Positions 8,264-16,157 of a stretch of 64,000 nucleotides of DNA are shown here, piece after piece; the stretch's first letter is position 1, and each line of letters starts with the position of its first letter. The position numbers were made by a program, and so were the translations under genes. The notes beneath the pieces were generated by a model that worked only from the letters and a program-made list of their open reading frames with translations, did not search any database and was not told the DNA's origin. This DNA comes from Bacillus chungangensis (GTDB lineage Bacteria > Bacillota > Bacilli > Bacillales > Bacillaceae_C): positions 34,147 through 98,146 of the forward strand of contig NZ_JAUSTT010000020.1 of the NCBI RefSeq assembly GCF_030812995.1, written 5' to 3'.

Positions 8264-9463
8264 TTGTCACTGATCAAGGTAGAGAATTTATCTAAAGTTT
8301 TTGGAAAAAACCCTAAACATACACTAAAGCTTCTTAAAGATGGCAAAACAAAAGAAGAAATTTTAAAAGAAACTGGCCATACAGTTGGTGTTAATCGCGC
8401 TTCTTTTGAAGTTGAAGCAGGTGAAATTTTTGTCATAATGGGTTTATCCGGTAGTGGGAAATCTACATTAATCAGATTAATAAATCGATTGATTGAGCCT
8501 ACAGAAGGAAGTATTTATATAAATGGCGAAAACCTTGCTACTATGAATAAAAAAGAATTACGGCGAGTACGTAGAGAAAAATTAAGCATGGTTTTCCAAC
8601 GGTTTGCCTTATTCCCTCATCGAACAATCTTAGAAAACGCTGAATTTGGTCTTGAAATTCAAGGCGTTTCTAAAGAAGAAAGAATGAAAAAAGCGAAAAC
8701 ATCACTTGAATTAGTTGGACTAGGAGGATACTTGGACCAATATCCAAGCCAACTGTCAGGCGGAATGCAACAGCGGGTAGGTTTAGCACGTGCATTAGCC
8801 AATGACCCCGAAGTTCTCTTAATGGATGAAGCTTTCTCCGCATTAGATCCACTTATCCGTAAAGAAATGCAAGACGAACTTGTTGATTTACAAGGAAGCA
8901 TGAAAAAAACCATCCTTTTTATTACCCATGATTTGGATGAGGCGCTTAAAATTGGTGATCGAATTGCCTTGATGAAAGATGGTTCTATCGTCCAAATTGG
9001 AACGCCTGAAGATATTTTAGTCAATCCTGCTAATGAATATGTCGAACGTTTTGTTGAAGATGTTGATCGTTCAAAAGTCTTAACTGCTCATCATATTATG
9101 AAACGCCCTGAAACGATTCATATCGAAAAACATGGTCCTACTGTTGCACTCGATCGTATGAGAGAAGAAGGCATATCCAGCATCTTTGTGACAGATATGC
9201 AACGCAACTTAAAAGGGTATATAACAGCAGATGACGCCTCAAAAGCACGAAAAAATAAAGTAAGAGATCTTCAGTCGATCCTTAGAACAGACGTACTTAC
9301 TGTCACTGAAGATACGCCAATGAATGAAATCTTTGATATTATTCATGATTCACCTATCCCTGTTGCTGTCGTTAAAAACGGCAAACTTATGGGCATTATT
9401 ATTCGTGGAGCTGTCATTGCTGCCCTATCTAATGATTCCGAGGTGAGCTTAAATAATGTCTAA
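8264..9463 (+). CDS. opuAA: Glycine betaine ABC importer, ATPase subunit
   Basis: About 399 residues. An N-terminal ABC domain carries Walker A GLSGSGKST, signature LSGGMQQR and Walker B VLLMDEAFSALD. Two C-terminal CBS repeats (from HIMKRPET, and from LRTDVLTVTE) are the ionic-strength-sensing module of the OpuA type. It energises uptake of the compatible solute glycine betaine at the cytoplasmic face. The frame opens with a GTG inside the RBS; the TTG at 8264, 6 bases after AGAGAGGTG, is the better start. The stop overlaps the opuAB start by 8 bases (ATG at 9456), indicating translational coupling. Confidence 0.92.
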   Translation: MSLIKVENLSKVFGKNPKHTLKLLKDGKTKEEILKETGHTVGVNRASFEVEAGEIFVIMGLSGSGKSTLIRLINRLIEPTEGSIYINGENLATMNKKELRRVRREKLSMVFQRFALFPHRTILENAEFGLEIQGVSKEERMKKAKTSLELVGLGGYLDQYPSQLSGGMQQRVGLARALANDPEVLLMDEAFSALDPLIRKEMQDELVDLQGSMKKTILFITHDLDEALKIGDRIALMKDGSIVQIGTPEDILVNPANEYVERFVEDVDRSKVLTAHHIMKRPETIHIEKHGPTVALDRMREEGISSIFVTDMQRNLKGYITADDASKARKNKVRDLQSILRTDVLTVTEDTPMNEIFDIIHDSPIPVAVVKNGKLMGIIIRGAVIAALSNDSEVSLNNV

Positions 9464-10298
9464 TTTTCTTCAAGAAGCATTGCCTATTGCTGAATATACA
9501 GAAAAATTTACTGATTGGGCAACAGATACTTTCTCCTTTTTCTTTGAACCAATTAAAACACATTTTGGCAATCTTCTCGAGTTTCTTTCTGAAAAAGCTG
9601 CTGATTTTCCAGCAATCATTGTTATTATCATTGTTGCAATATTGGCATTTTTCTTAAGCGGCAAAAAATTCGGTTTAATGACTTTTTCTATCGTAGGACT
9701 CTTGTTCGTTTATAATCAAGGATTATGGGCAGAATTGATGGAAACTTTTACCTTAGTCATGACCGCAAGTATCTTATCAGTCATCATCGGCATTCCTGTC
9801 GGCATCTGGATGTCAAAAAGCAAAACAGCACAGTCTATCATTACTCCGATATTAGACTTTATGCAGACAATGCCTGCTTTCGTCTATCTTATTCCAGCAG
9901 TTGCCTTTTTTAGTATTGGAATGGTGCCAGGTGTATTTGCATCGTTAATCTTTGCAACACCTCCAACTGTGCGCTTTACAAACCTAGGCATCCGCCAAGT
10001 TTCTAAAGAATTGGTGGAAGCATCTGAAGCCTTTGGAAGTACTGGCCCGCAAAAATTGTTTAAGGTAGAGCTTCCGATGGCTAAAGCAACCATCATGGCT
10101 GGCGTCAATCAAACAGTGATGCTTGCGTTGTCTATGGTTGTTATTGCTTCGATGATCGGTGCTCCTGGCTTAGGTCGAGAAGTGTTGTCTTCTTTACAGC
10201 GCGCTCAAGTCGGGACTGGTTTTGTAGCTGGTTTAGGAATTGTTATCTTAGCCATTATCATGGATCGTTTTACTCAAAGTTTAAATGGTAAAAAATAA
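9456..10298 (+). CDS. opuAB: Glycine betaine ABC importer, permease subunit
   Basis: A 280-residue membrane protein with about 6-7 hydrophobic segments and the binding-protein-dependent permease EAA-type loop (ELVEASEAFGSTGPQKLFKVELP), which docks the ATPase. Length and sequence match OpuAB/ProW-type permeases. It is the second gene of the operon opuAA-AB-AC and overlaps opuAA. Confidence 0.92.
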   Translation: MSNFLQEALPIAEYTEKFTDWATDTFSFFFEPIKTHFGNLLEFLSEKAADFPAIIVIIIVAILAFFLSGKKFGLMTFSIVGLLFVYNQGLWAELMETFTLVMTASILSVIIGIPVGIWMSKSKTAQSIITPILDFMQTMPAFVYLIPAVAFFSIGMVPGVFASLIFATPPTVRFTNLGIRQVSKELVEASEAFGSTGPQKLFKVELPMAKATIMAGVNQTVMLALSMVVIASMIGAPGLGREVLSSLQRAQVGTGFVAGLGIVILAIIMDRFTQSLNGKK

Positions 10299-10322
10299 CA
10301 TTAATATATAATGAATGTTATT
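10294..10322 (+). promoter_or_regulatory. Stem-loop between opuAB and opuAC
   Basis: AATAACATT (10294-10302) pairs with AATGTTATT (10314-10322) without a following T run. A second small hairpin (CTTTTC/GAAAAG) follows. Such structures often stabilise mRNA ends so that the binding protein is made in excess over the membrane subunits. That role is inferred. Confidence 0.5.
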
Positions 10323-10386
10323 AGCTTTTCAAAATGAAAAGTTAAAATATATCTTTTTTCAAAAAAAAGGAGAGGTTTTGTTATTT

Positions 10387-11322
10387 ATGTTTAAATTGAA
10401 TTGGAAACATCTCGGCCTTACTGTCGGATTATCACTCACATTGTTTGCAGCAGGATGCGGCTCTAATAATGACGCAGGTGAAACGAACAAAGACAATGAT
10501 GACAAAGCTAATCAAGAAGTGAATATCGGAAAAGAAGTTGGATATAAGATTATTGGAATTGAAGCTGGTGCCGGCGTTGTGAAAGCAACTGAAAATGCGC
10601 TCGAAGAATATGACAACTTAAAAGGATGGAAAGTAGATACTTCATCTAGCGGCGCAATGGCTACCGCATTAGGGCAAGCGATAAAAAAAGAAGAACCTAT
10701 TATTGTAACAGGCTGGACGCCGCATTGGAAATTTGCAAAGTACGACCTTAAATATTTAGAAGATCCTAAAGAAGTATATGGCGGCGAAGAATCAATTAAA
10801 ACAATGGTGCGTAAAGATTTAGAGAAAAGTGCACCGAATGCTTATAAAATTCTTGACAACTTCCATTGGACTCCAGAAGATATGGAATCTGTCATGCTTG
10901 CTCGTGAAGAAGGCACTTCAATTGAAGATGCAGCGAAAACATGGGTAAAGGAAAATGAAGAAAAAGTAAATGAATGGATAGATGGAATTAGCCAAGCTGA
11001 TGGAGAAGAAATTGAATTGGTCTATGTAGAATGGGATTCTGAAATTGCTTCGACAAATGTCATTGGAGAAGTATTGCGCCAACAAGGTGTTAAAGTAAAG
11101 CTAACGCCACTAGATAATGCAATTATGTGGCAATCAGTTGCAAACGGAGAAGCAGATGCTATGGTTGCTGCTTGGCTCCCTGCTACACATGGAGATCTTT
11201 ACGAAGAATATAAAGATAAATTAGTAGACCTCGGCAACAACTTAGAAGGCGCTAAAATTGGAATGGTTGTTCCAGCCTACATGGATATTAATTCCATTGA
11301 AGATTTAGAACCAGCAAAATAA
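10387..11322 (+). CDS. opuAC: Glycine betaine-binding lipoprotein
   Basis: About 311 residues. The N-terminus is a lipoprotein signal with lipobox LFAAGC, so the mature protein is diacylglyceryl-anchored on the outer face of the membrane. The OpuAC/ProX-type substrate-binding domain follows: GIEAGAG near the start, GWTPHWKFAKYDL (aromatic betaine-binding region), VEWDSEIASTN, and AAWLPATHGD. The ATG at 10387 follows AGGAGAGG by 11 bases; the frame extends upstream without a better RBS. It delivers glycine betaine (and possibly related solutes) to OpuAA-AB. Confidence 0.9.
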   Translation: MFKLNWKHLGLTVGLSLTLFAAGCGSNNDAGETNKDNDDKANQEVNIGKEVGYKIIGIEAGAGVVKATENALEEYDNLKGWKVDTSSSGAMATALGQAIKKEEPIIVTGWTPHWKFAKYDLKYLEDPKEVYGGEESIKTMVRKDLEKSAPNAYKILDNFHWTPEDMESVMLAREEGTSIEDAAKTWVKENEEKVNEWIDGISQADGEEIELVYVEWDSEIASTNVIGEVLRQQGVKVKLTPLDNAIMWQSVANGEADAMVAAWLPATHGDLYEEYKDKLVDLGNNLEGAKIGMVVPAYMDINSIEDLEPAK

Positions 11323-11334
11323 GAATACAGATTA

Positions 11335-11371
11335 AAAGCTGTCCTTCACTTTTTGTAGGACAGCTTTTTTT
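11335..11371 (+). terminator. Terminator between the two betaine-binding protein genes
   Basis: AAGCTGTCCT and AGGACAGCTT form the stem and a run of T follows. It lies 13 bases after the first opuAC stop and before the RBS of its paralogue, so the second binding protein is reached only by read-through or from its own promoter. Confidence 0.8.
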
Positions 11372-11392
11372 AAAAGGGGAGATGTGAAGTTT

Positions 11393-12316
11393 ATGTTTAA
11401 TAGAGATTGGAAACGTATTGGATTATTATTGGGATTTTCTCTTCTTATCATCATTGCAGGCTGTGGTACTGATAAGAATACCAAAGAGAAGGCCAGTGAC
11501 AATAGCTCAAAAAACGATGCTGATAAGGTAAACTATACGATTACTGGAATAGAACCTGGCGCTGGCATAATGCAGGCAACGGAAAAAGCGCTAAAAGAAT
11601 ATGAAAATCTAGCAGCAGGCTGGAAAGTCGATATTGCTTCAACTGGTGCCATGACAGCCGAATTATCGAAAGCGATTGATAAGAAAAAACCTATTATTAT
11701 AACTGGTTGGACGCCGCATTGGAAATTTGCAAAATATGATTTGAAGTTTTTAGAGGACCCTAAAGGCATCTATGGAGACGTTGAAGTAATTAAAACGATT
11801 GCACGTAAAGGATTAAAGGAAGATATGCCGAATGCTTACCAGATTTTAGAACGATTCTACTGGACACCAGAAGATATGGAAAGTGTTATGTTAGCTAGTC
11901 AAGACGGTAAAAGCATGGAAGAAGCAGCTAAAGAATGGATAGAAGCAAATATGGATAAGATTGCAGAATGGACTGATGGAGTCAATGAGGTGAATGGAAC
12001 AGCGATCGAACTGGTTCATACCCAATGGGATTCTGAAATGGCTTCTACTAATGTTGTCGCAGAGGTGCTTCGCCAAAAAGGATTTGATGTCAAAATGACT
12101 CCAGTAGATGTAGCTATCATGTTTCAATCCGTTGCTGCTGGTGAAGGGGATGCGGCAGTTGGTGCTTGGCTCCCTGCTACACACAAAGATGTATATGAAA
12201 AATATAAAGATGAACTTGATGACCTTGGTGCGAACCTAGAAGGAGCTAAAATTGGCTTAGTCGTTCCAATTTATATGGATATTGAGTCAATTGAAGATTT
12301 GCCCTTCCCTTCATAA
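11393..12316 (+). CDS. Second OpuAC-like betaine-binding lipoprotein (paralogue)
   Basis: About 307 residues with its own lipobox (IIIAGC). It shares the same fold and the same ligand-region motifs as the preceding gene (GWTPHWKFAKYDLKFLEDP, WDSEMASTN, GAWLPATHKD), so it is a tandem duplicate that has diverged at roughly a third of positions. It probably serves the same OpuAA-AB core and may broaden substrate range. Small differences lie near the ligand site (AIMFQSVAAGEGDAAVGAW versus AIMWQSVANGEADAMVAAW). The start is ATG at 11393 after AAGGGGAG; a GTG three codons earlier lies too close to the RBS. Confidence 0.85.
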   Translation: MFNRDWKRIGLLLGFSLLIIIAGCGTDKNTKEKASDNSSKNDADKVNYTITGIEPGAGIMQATEKALKEYENLAAGWKVDIASTGAMTAELSKAIDKKKPIIITGWTPHWKFAKYDLKFLEDPKGIYGDVEVIKTIARKGLKEDMPNAYQILERFYWTPEDMESVMLASQDGKSMEEAAKEWIEANMDKIAEWTDGVNEVNGTAIELVHTQWDSEMASTNVVAEVLRQKGFDVKMTPVDVAIMFQSVAAGEGDAAVGAWLPATHKDVYEKYKDELDDLGANLEGAKIGLVVPIYMDIESIEDLPFPS

Positions 12317-12538
12317 ATAGTTTCCACATAGCTGTCACTATAACGGGGGGGGTATTCCCTTATCCCCCACTCATAAGAAGAAGAACACGCAGGCGTCCTC
12401 GACGCTTTTTCTTCGTGCGATCCTGATTCAAGAAGCTTTCCTTATCCTGTCGGCATGAATCGAGCCTTCACCTAACCGCTTCTGATTCCTCTTACTCTAC
12501 GAAGTGGGGGTACTACTGCTAGTTAGATGTAGGATAAA
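12317..12538 (+). repeat. Palindromic non-coding repeat element, copy B (long form)
   Basis: A diverged copy of the element at 1994-2228. It has TTCC near the left end, a GGGGGGGG/TATCCCCCAC pair, CATAAGAAGAAGAAC, the shared GAAGCTTTCCTTATCCTGT, TTCTGATTCCTCTTACTC, and the right end TAGTTAGATGTAGGATAAA. It lies directly behind the opuA operon. The hairpin CTCAAAC...GTTTGAG at about 12555-12576 may terminate the minus-strand gene at 12615. Confidence 0.65.
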
Positions 12539-12614
12539 TTACAGGATTCAATTCCCTCAAACTTTAGACGTTTGAGAGAATGTTTTATTCACAATGCCTC
12601 TTTCTCCTCTATTC

Positions 12615-13562
12615 TTAAAACAATGAAAACGGTAAATAAGGGCTGTCGCTTTTAATTTTTAACTTCATACGTTCTAAAAATTTTAATTGCACTTCATTTA
12701 AATTATTGGCATACATCATATGATACATATAAGAATAAATTTGGCGAAAATCTAAAAAGAATGGAATCTGTTGCATCCATTCAGAAGGCAACTGATGCTC
12801 CCGCTCATATCCCTTCATAAATGATTGAAAAAAAGCTTTCGCAAAAGCTTCTTTACTTTGTGGTTCGGCATCATTACAGGTTTGGACAGCATGGTAAATA
12901 ACGATTGCAATATCATAAACAAACCAATGGTACTCACAGTCGCCAAAATCCATTAAAATGAGATTTTTTTTATCATCGATGAAAAAATTATGTTGATGTA
13001 AATCATGATGTATGATGCCATAAGCATTTGAAGTTGTTGGCAGCTCTCTTAATTGCTTCACATATGCTTTCAATCTCTCTTGAATCTCCACATCTACAAA
13101 ATCCAACTCTAAATAATAGAGAGGATGATCATACCAATTAGGACGCTTTGTTGTCCTTGGTGTATAATTTTTAGCCAAAGCATGCATCTTCCCCATTGTT
13201 CTTCCCCAATTTTCGAATAAATAGTTGTTCCAAGTTTTTGAATCATTCACATTTACATGCTGCCCCTTCGCTTTTTCATACACCACTAAATAGTAATTGT
13301 CAGCTAGCGGCACTATATAACGGTTATCTATGATTGGCAATGCCTTGCATACCTGAACATGATGATCGCTTAAATAATCGATCCAATTTAGTTCGGCTTC
13401 GATTAATGATAGGCTATTTCCATCTTCCTTAAAAATTTTTAAGATAAAAGGTTTGTTTTTCACCTCAAAGACGTGATCAAAATAGCCGCCTATTAACTCC
13501 ACTTCTGAAAATGGCACTTTTAATAATGCGCATGCTTTGAATAAAATCGATTTATTCACCAT
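12615..13562 (-). CDS. APH-fold phosphotransferase (YerI/CotS-like)
   Basis: A 315-residue protein with the aminoglycoside-phosphotransferase/choline-kinase fold. The catalytic HHDLHQHNFF loop (near residue 185) and the metal-binding DFGD (near 205) are intact. The N-terminal lobe has LIGGYFDHVFEV and a KIFKED lysine region. The family phosphorylates hydroxylated small molecules; here the substrate is not deducible. It resembles Bacillus YerI-type proteins more than known resistance enzymes. The ATG at 13562 has AAAGGAGTGATTTT before it. It is monocistronic and divergent from the peptide locus, with 415 bases between the two start codons. Confidence 0.75.
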   Translation of the reverse strand: MVNKSILFKACALLKVPFSEVELIGGYFDHVFEVKNKPFILKIFKEDGNSLSLIEAELNWIDYLSDHHVQVCKALPIIDNRYIVPLADNYYLVVYEKAKGQHVNVNDSKTWNNYLFENWGRTMGKMHALAKNYTPRTTKRPNWYDHPLYYLELDFVDVEIQERLKAYVKQLRELPTTSNAYGIIHHDLHQHNFFIDDKKNLILMDFGDCEYHWFVYDIAIVIYHAVQTCNDAEPQSKEAFAKAFFQSFMKGYEREHQLPSEWMQQIPFFLDFRQIYSYMYHMMYANNLNEVQLKFLERMKLKIKSDSPYLPFSLF

Positions 13563-13882
13563 AAAATCACTCCTTTATCGTAAGTCTTATTAAAAAGGCT
13601 GCCTAGCAGCTTTTCGTGCAACATCTGAAATAGAGTCTAGCTGTCTATTAGATCGGTATTTCTATTTCAATAACCTGTATATTTTATACGTTATGATGAT
13701 TCATAAGTTTCAATATTGAATCTATTCTCATCTCCTTTCCCCTTATCATTAAAATAAGCTTTGAAAAAAAGATACAACACAAGGTCTTTCTTATCGTCTA
13801 TTGGTCTGATTTATTTATGTAACAAGTCTAATATAAAGTACATTTGAACTTTTTAAATTAGTAAATAAATACTATTCAAACC

Positions 13883-13929
13883 TATAAATAGTTTATTTTA
13901 AAATAAAAATACATAGTTGACTATTTATA
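13883..13929. promoter_or_regulatory. Inverted repeat overlapping the -35 box of the mini-peptide promoter
   Basis: TATAAATAGT (13883-13892) and ACTATTTATA (13920-13929) are perfect reverse complements separated by 27 bases. The right arm overlaps the -35 hexamer TTGACT. This placement suits a repressor operator, though AT-rich DNA makes chance palindromes easier. The gene-free stretch 13563-13882 shows nothing else. Confidence 0.4.
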
Positions 13930-13945
13930 CCATTAACAATATAAT
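13917..13945 (+). promoter_or_regulatory. Near-consensus SigA promoter of the mini-peptide gene
   Basis: TTGACT (13917-13922), exactly 17 bases, then TATAAT (13940-13945). This is the best -35/-10 pair I noticed in the window and sits 32 bases before the ATG of a 15-codon gene. Confidence 0.8.
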
Positions 13946-13977
13946 TAATTATAAAAGGAAGGAAGGTGGTGCTAGAA

Positions 13978-14025
13978 ATGGTAAAACATGTTAAAGTATA
14001 CTTCGCTGATAATAAGAAGTGCTAA
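13978..14025 (+). CDS. 15-residue candidate RiPP precursor peptide
   Basis: A 15-codon ORF encoding MVKHVKVYFADNKKC: basic, with a C-terminal Cys. It has a strong RBS (AAGGAAGGTGGTG, 5 bases before the ATG), a near-consensus promoter upstream and an intrinsic terminator right after the stop, so it is a complete small transcription unit. The next genes encode a ThiF/E1-like enzyme with an N-terminal PqqD-like domain, a LpxL-fold protein and an exporter. Microcin C (MccA, 7 residues, modified by the E1-like MccB) is the nearest known parallel, but MccA ends in Asn whereas this ends in Cys. Its role as enzyme substrate is inferred from position. It could alternatively be a leader or signal peptide. 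Confidence 0.6.
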   Translation: MVKHVKVYFADNKKC

Positions 14026-14030
14026 TAAAA

Positions 14031-14068
14031 AAAGAAGCCGATTCTAAACAAGAGTTGGCTTCTTTTTA
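14031..14068 (+). terminator. Terminator/attenuator between the mini-peptide and the ThiF-like gene
   Basis: AAAGAAGCC (14031-14039) pairs with GGCTTCTTT (14057-14065), followed by T. It would give abundant peptide mRNA and limited read-through into the enzyme genes, the usual arrangement in peptide-modification operons. Confidence 0.8.
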
Positions 14069-14140
14069 ACAATCGAAAGAATAGTATAAAACTAGAAAAT
14101 AGAAGGGACTTCTACTTCTGTATGAAAGAGAGGGAAACAT

Positions 14141-15238
14141 TTGCATACATATTGGCTAAAACAACCAGATGTTCAAGTGGAGGAATCTGAAAATGGACAA
14201 ATCATTTGTAAATTGTTAAACCGCACAGAAAACATCGTTTATGAGAGTATGAGCATGTTTATTGATTTTTTAAATTACTTGCAACAACCTCGTACGTTTC
14301 AAGAATTATTGAAATGGGGAGAGCAGCATCAGCTATCAAATCAAACAATGAAAGAAACATTAAACACCTTATTAGAGGATAAAATCTTATTATCTGGTAA
14401 TAAACCGTGGAACTTAAAGGGTGAAAATCGTTTATGGAGCTACCTTGCCGCGCAAACGACTTCTCTCGATAAATTATATGACAGTGAGCAGCATTGGAAG
14501 ATGAGCAAAGTTGGAATTATCGGTGTAGGCGGGGTTGGAAGTCGTGTCGCACATGAATTAGCTGCGATGGGAGTACCTGCTCTTATTCTAGTTGACCCTG
14601 ATCATGTAAGCAGCCATAATCTAACACACCAAACTTTATATCCTAAAAGTTCGATTGGCGAACTGAAAGTGGAAGTGTTAAAGGATATGTTACATGCTCA
14701 ATTTGGAACGACGATCGAAACTTTACCCTTCCCAATAACACAGACACTATCACCAAACATATTGGATAAGCTAGAATCATGTTCGGTAGTCATATTATGT
14801 GCAGATGAACCTTCAGTAGATACACTAGCTGATTGGATGACACCATATTTAACAAAGCTTAAAATTGCTCATATTGTTGGCGGCGGCTATCATGGTCATT
14901 CTACTAGTACAGGAACCACGATTATTCCAGGGGCAACAGGATGTTGGAAATGCTATGATCGCCTTCTCAAGCATGAACAAATGTCGATTGTTCATCAGCA
15001 TATGTTCGGTATTTCTGGATCATTTAATCCATTGATTCAAATTCTAGCGAGCTTTATCGTTTCCGATGTTGTTGCGATTATCACACAATTAAGAAAGCCT
15101 TTTCTAGTAAATAGAATGGGTGACTTTGATTTAGACACTGGAAAGTTCAAGTGGAGAACTTGTTCGCGAAACCCTCATTGTCAGATGTGCCAACATGTAG
15201 AAGAGGTGGAGATGGTCAATGTCAATCTTGAGTTTTAA
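14141..15238 (+). CDS. ThiF/MccB-type E1-like adenylating enzyme with N-terminal peptide-binding domain
   Basis: A 365-residue protein. Residues 1-85 look like a PqqD-like winged-helix domain (RiPP recognition element type). Residues 120-355 are an E1/ThiF adenylation domain: nucleotide loop GIIGVGGVGS (126-135), VDPDHV (151-156), and NLTHQTLYP (160-168; the common NLNRQ arginine is His here). Two zinc-site cysteine pairs follow, CWKC (268, 271) and C347/C350 near the C-terminus. Such enzymes activate a carboxylate, often a peptide C-terminus, as an acyl-adenylate. TTG start with AAGAGAGGG 6 bases upstream. The last 20 bases overlap the next gene. Family assignment is firm; the peptide substrate is inferred from the adjacent 15-codon gene. 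Confidence 0.75.
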   Translation: MHTYWLKQPDVQVEESENGQIICKLLNRTENIVYESMSMFIDFLNYLQQPRTFQELLKWGEQHQLSNQTMKETLNTLLEDKILLSGNKPWNLKGENRLWSYLAAQTTSLDKLYDSEQHWKMSKVGIIGVGGVGSRVAHELAAMGVPALILVDPDHVSSHNLTHQTLYPKSSIGELKVEVLKDMLHAQFGTTIETLPFPITQTLSPNILDKLESCSVVILCADEPSVDTLADWMTPYLTKLKIAHIVGGGYHGHSTSTGTTIIPGATGCWKCYDRLLKHEQMSIVHQHMFGISGSFNPLIQILASFIVSDVVAIITQLRKPFLVNRMGDFDLDTGKFKWRTCSRNPHCQMCQHVEEVEMVNVNLEF

Positions 15239-16121
15239 TCATTTATTACAATTTCATTCTATCTGGAAAAGTATTCCCTTTGAAACAAAAATAGAAAGGG
15301 AACTAGCGAACAGCTTTCTAAAAAAGATCATTGATTCAGAGATAAAAACGAATAAATCTGAAATAGAAAAAAGACAGAAACAATCCTTTAAGGTCATGAA
15401 GCAATTTTCAATGATCAGCTCTATGGCCGAAGAAACCAGCCACTCTTATAGTATATTTATGGAAAAGAGAAAAGCGGCATGGTTGTACTTATCGCTATCG
15501 TTATACAATAAACAGTATGACCAAATCATAGAGCCAGAAAGTAATCGTATTTTAAAAGCTTTTGAACCATTCCATTCTCAAAAGCGGATTATTTTAGCTC
15601 CTTTTCATATGGGAATGCATACGATGACGATGCCATTAATCACTCGTTACTGTCATAAAAGCACAATACTCGTTAATAGCGAAGAAATAGAGATTATTCG
15701 CAAATGGTTGTCTACATACCTTGAGCCCAAATACAATGACTCAACAATGATGGTTCCAGTCCCTTCCCATACAGGCCCTTTAAAATTTGCAAAAGCTATT
15801 ATGAGAGGAGAGACGGGCATTATTTTCCCTGAATTTTCGTACGGTATCAACCAGGATGAAGAGGAAGTTGAATTTTTAGGGGGAACATTTAAAGTGCCAA
15901 TCGGTGTTTATATCCTTGCTAAGCGGCTCTCGGCAATCGTATACCCAATTGGCTCAGCTTGGAATCAAGAAACAAACACTGTTCAGTTTATGATTGGCGA
16001 TCCTCTTGATGCTGGAACAATGCCTCAATTTGACTTTTTACAGCACTTGTTTTCACAAGGGGAAAAATGGATTGCCGAACATCCGGAACAATGGTTTTGG
16101 GATTATTTAATCGAATCGTGA
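15219..16121 (+). CDS. LpxL/HtrB-fold (lysophospholipid acyltransferase-like) protein of the peptide locus
   Basis: A 300-residue protein with the LABLAT layout: IILAPFHMGMHTM (near residue 125-136) where family members have HxxxxD/E, IIFPEFSYGI (near 200-210), then a hydrophobic segment, and the typical C-terminal HPEQWFWDY. The acidic partner of the active-site His is missing (Thr at position +5), so the enzyme may be altered or use another residue such as His134. Gram-positive bacteria lack lipid A, so a substrate from the neighbouring peptide pathway, for example acylation of the peptide, is plausible but unproven. It overlaps the ThiF-like gene by 20 bases and has GAGGTGGAG as RBS, so the two are co-translated. 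Confidence 0.6.
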   Translation: MSILSFNHLLQFHSIWKSIPFETKIERELANSFLKKIIDSEIKTNKSEIEKRQKQSFKVMKQFSMISSMAEETSHSYSIFMEKRKAAWLYLSLSLYNKQYDQIIEPESNRILKAFEPFHSQKRIILAPFHMGMHTMTMPLITRYCHKSTILVNSEEIEIIRKWLSTYLEPKYNDSTMMVPVPSHTGPLKFAKAIMRGETGIIFPEFSYGINQDEEEVEFLGGTFKVPIGVYILAKRLSAIVYPIGSAWNQETNTVQFMIGDPLDAGTMPQFDFLQHLFSQGEKWIAEHPEQWFWDYLIES

Positions 16122-16157
16122 ATGTAAAAAATAAGGTGTAGGAGACCTAATGATGAA

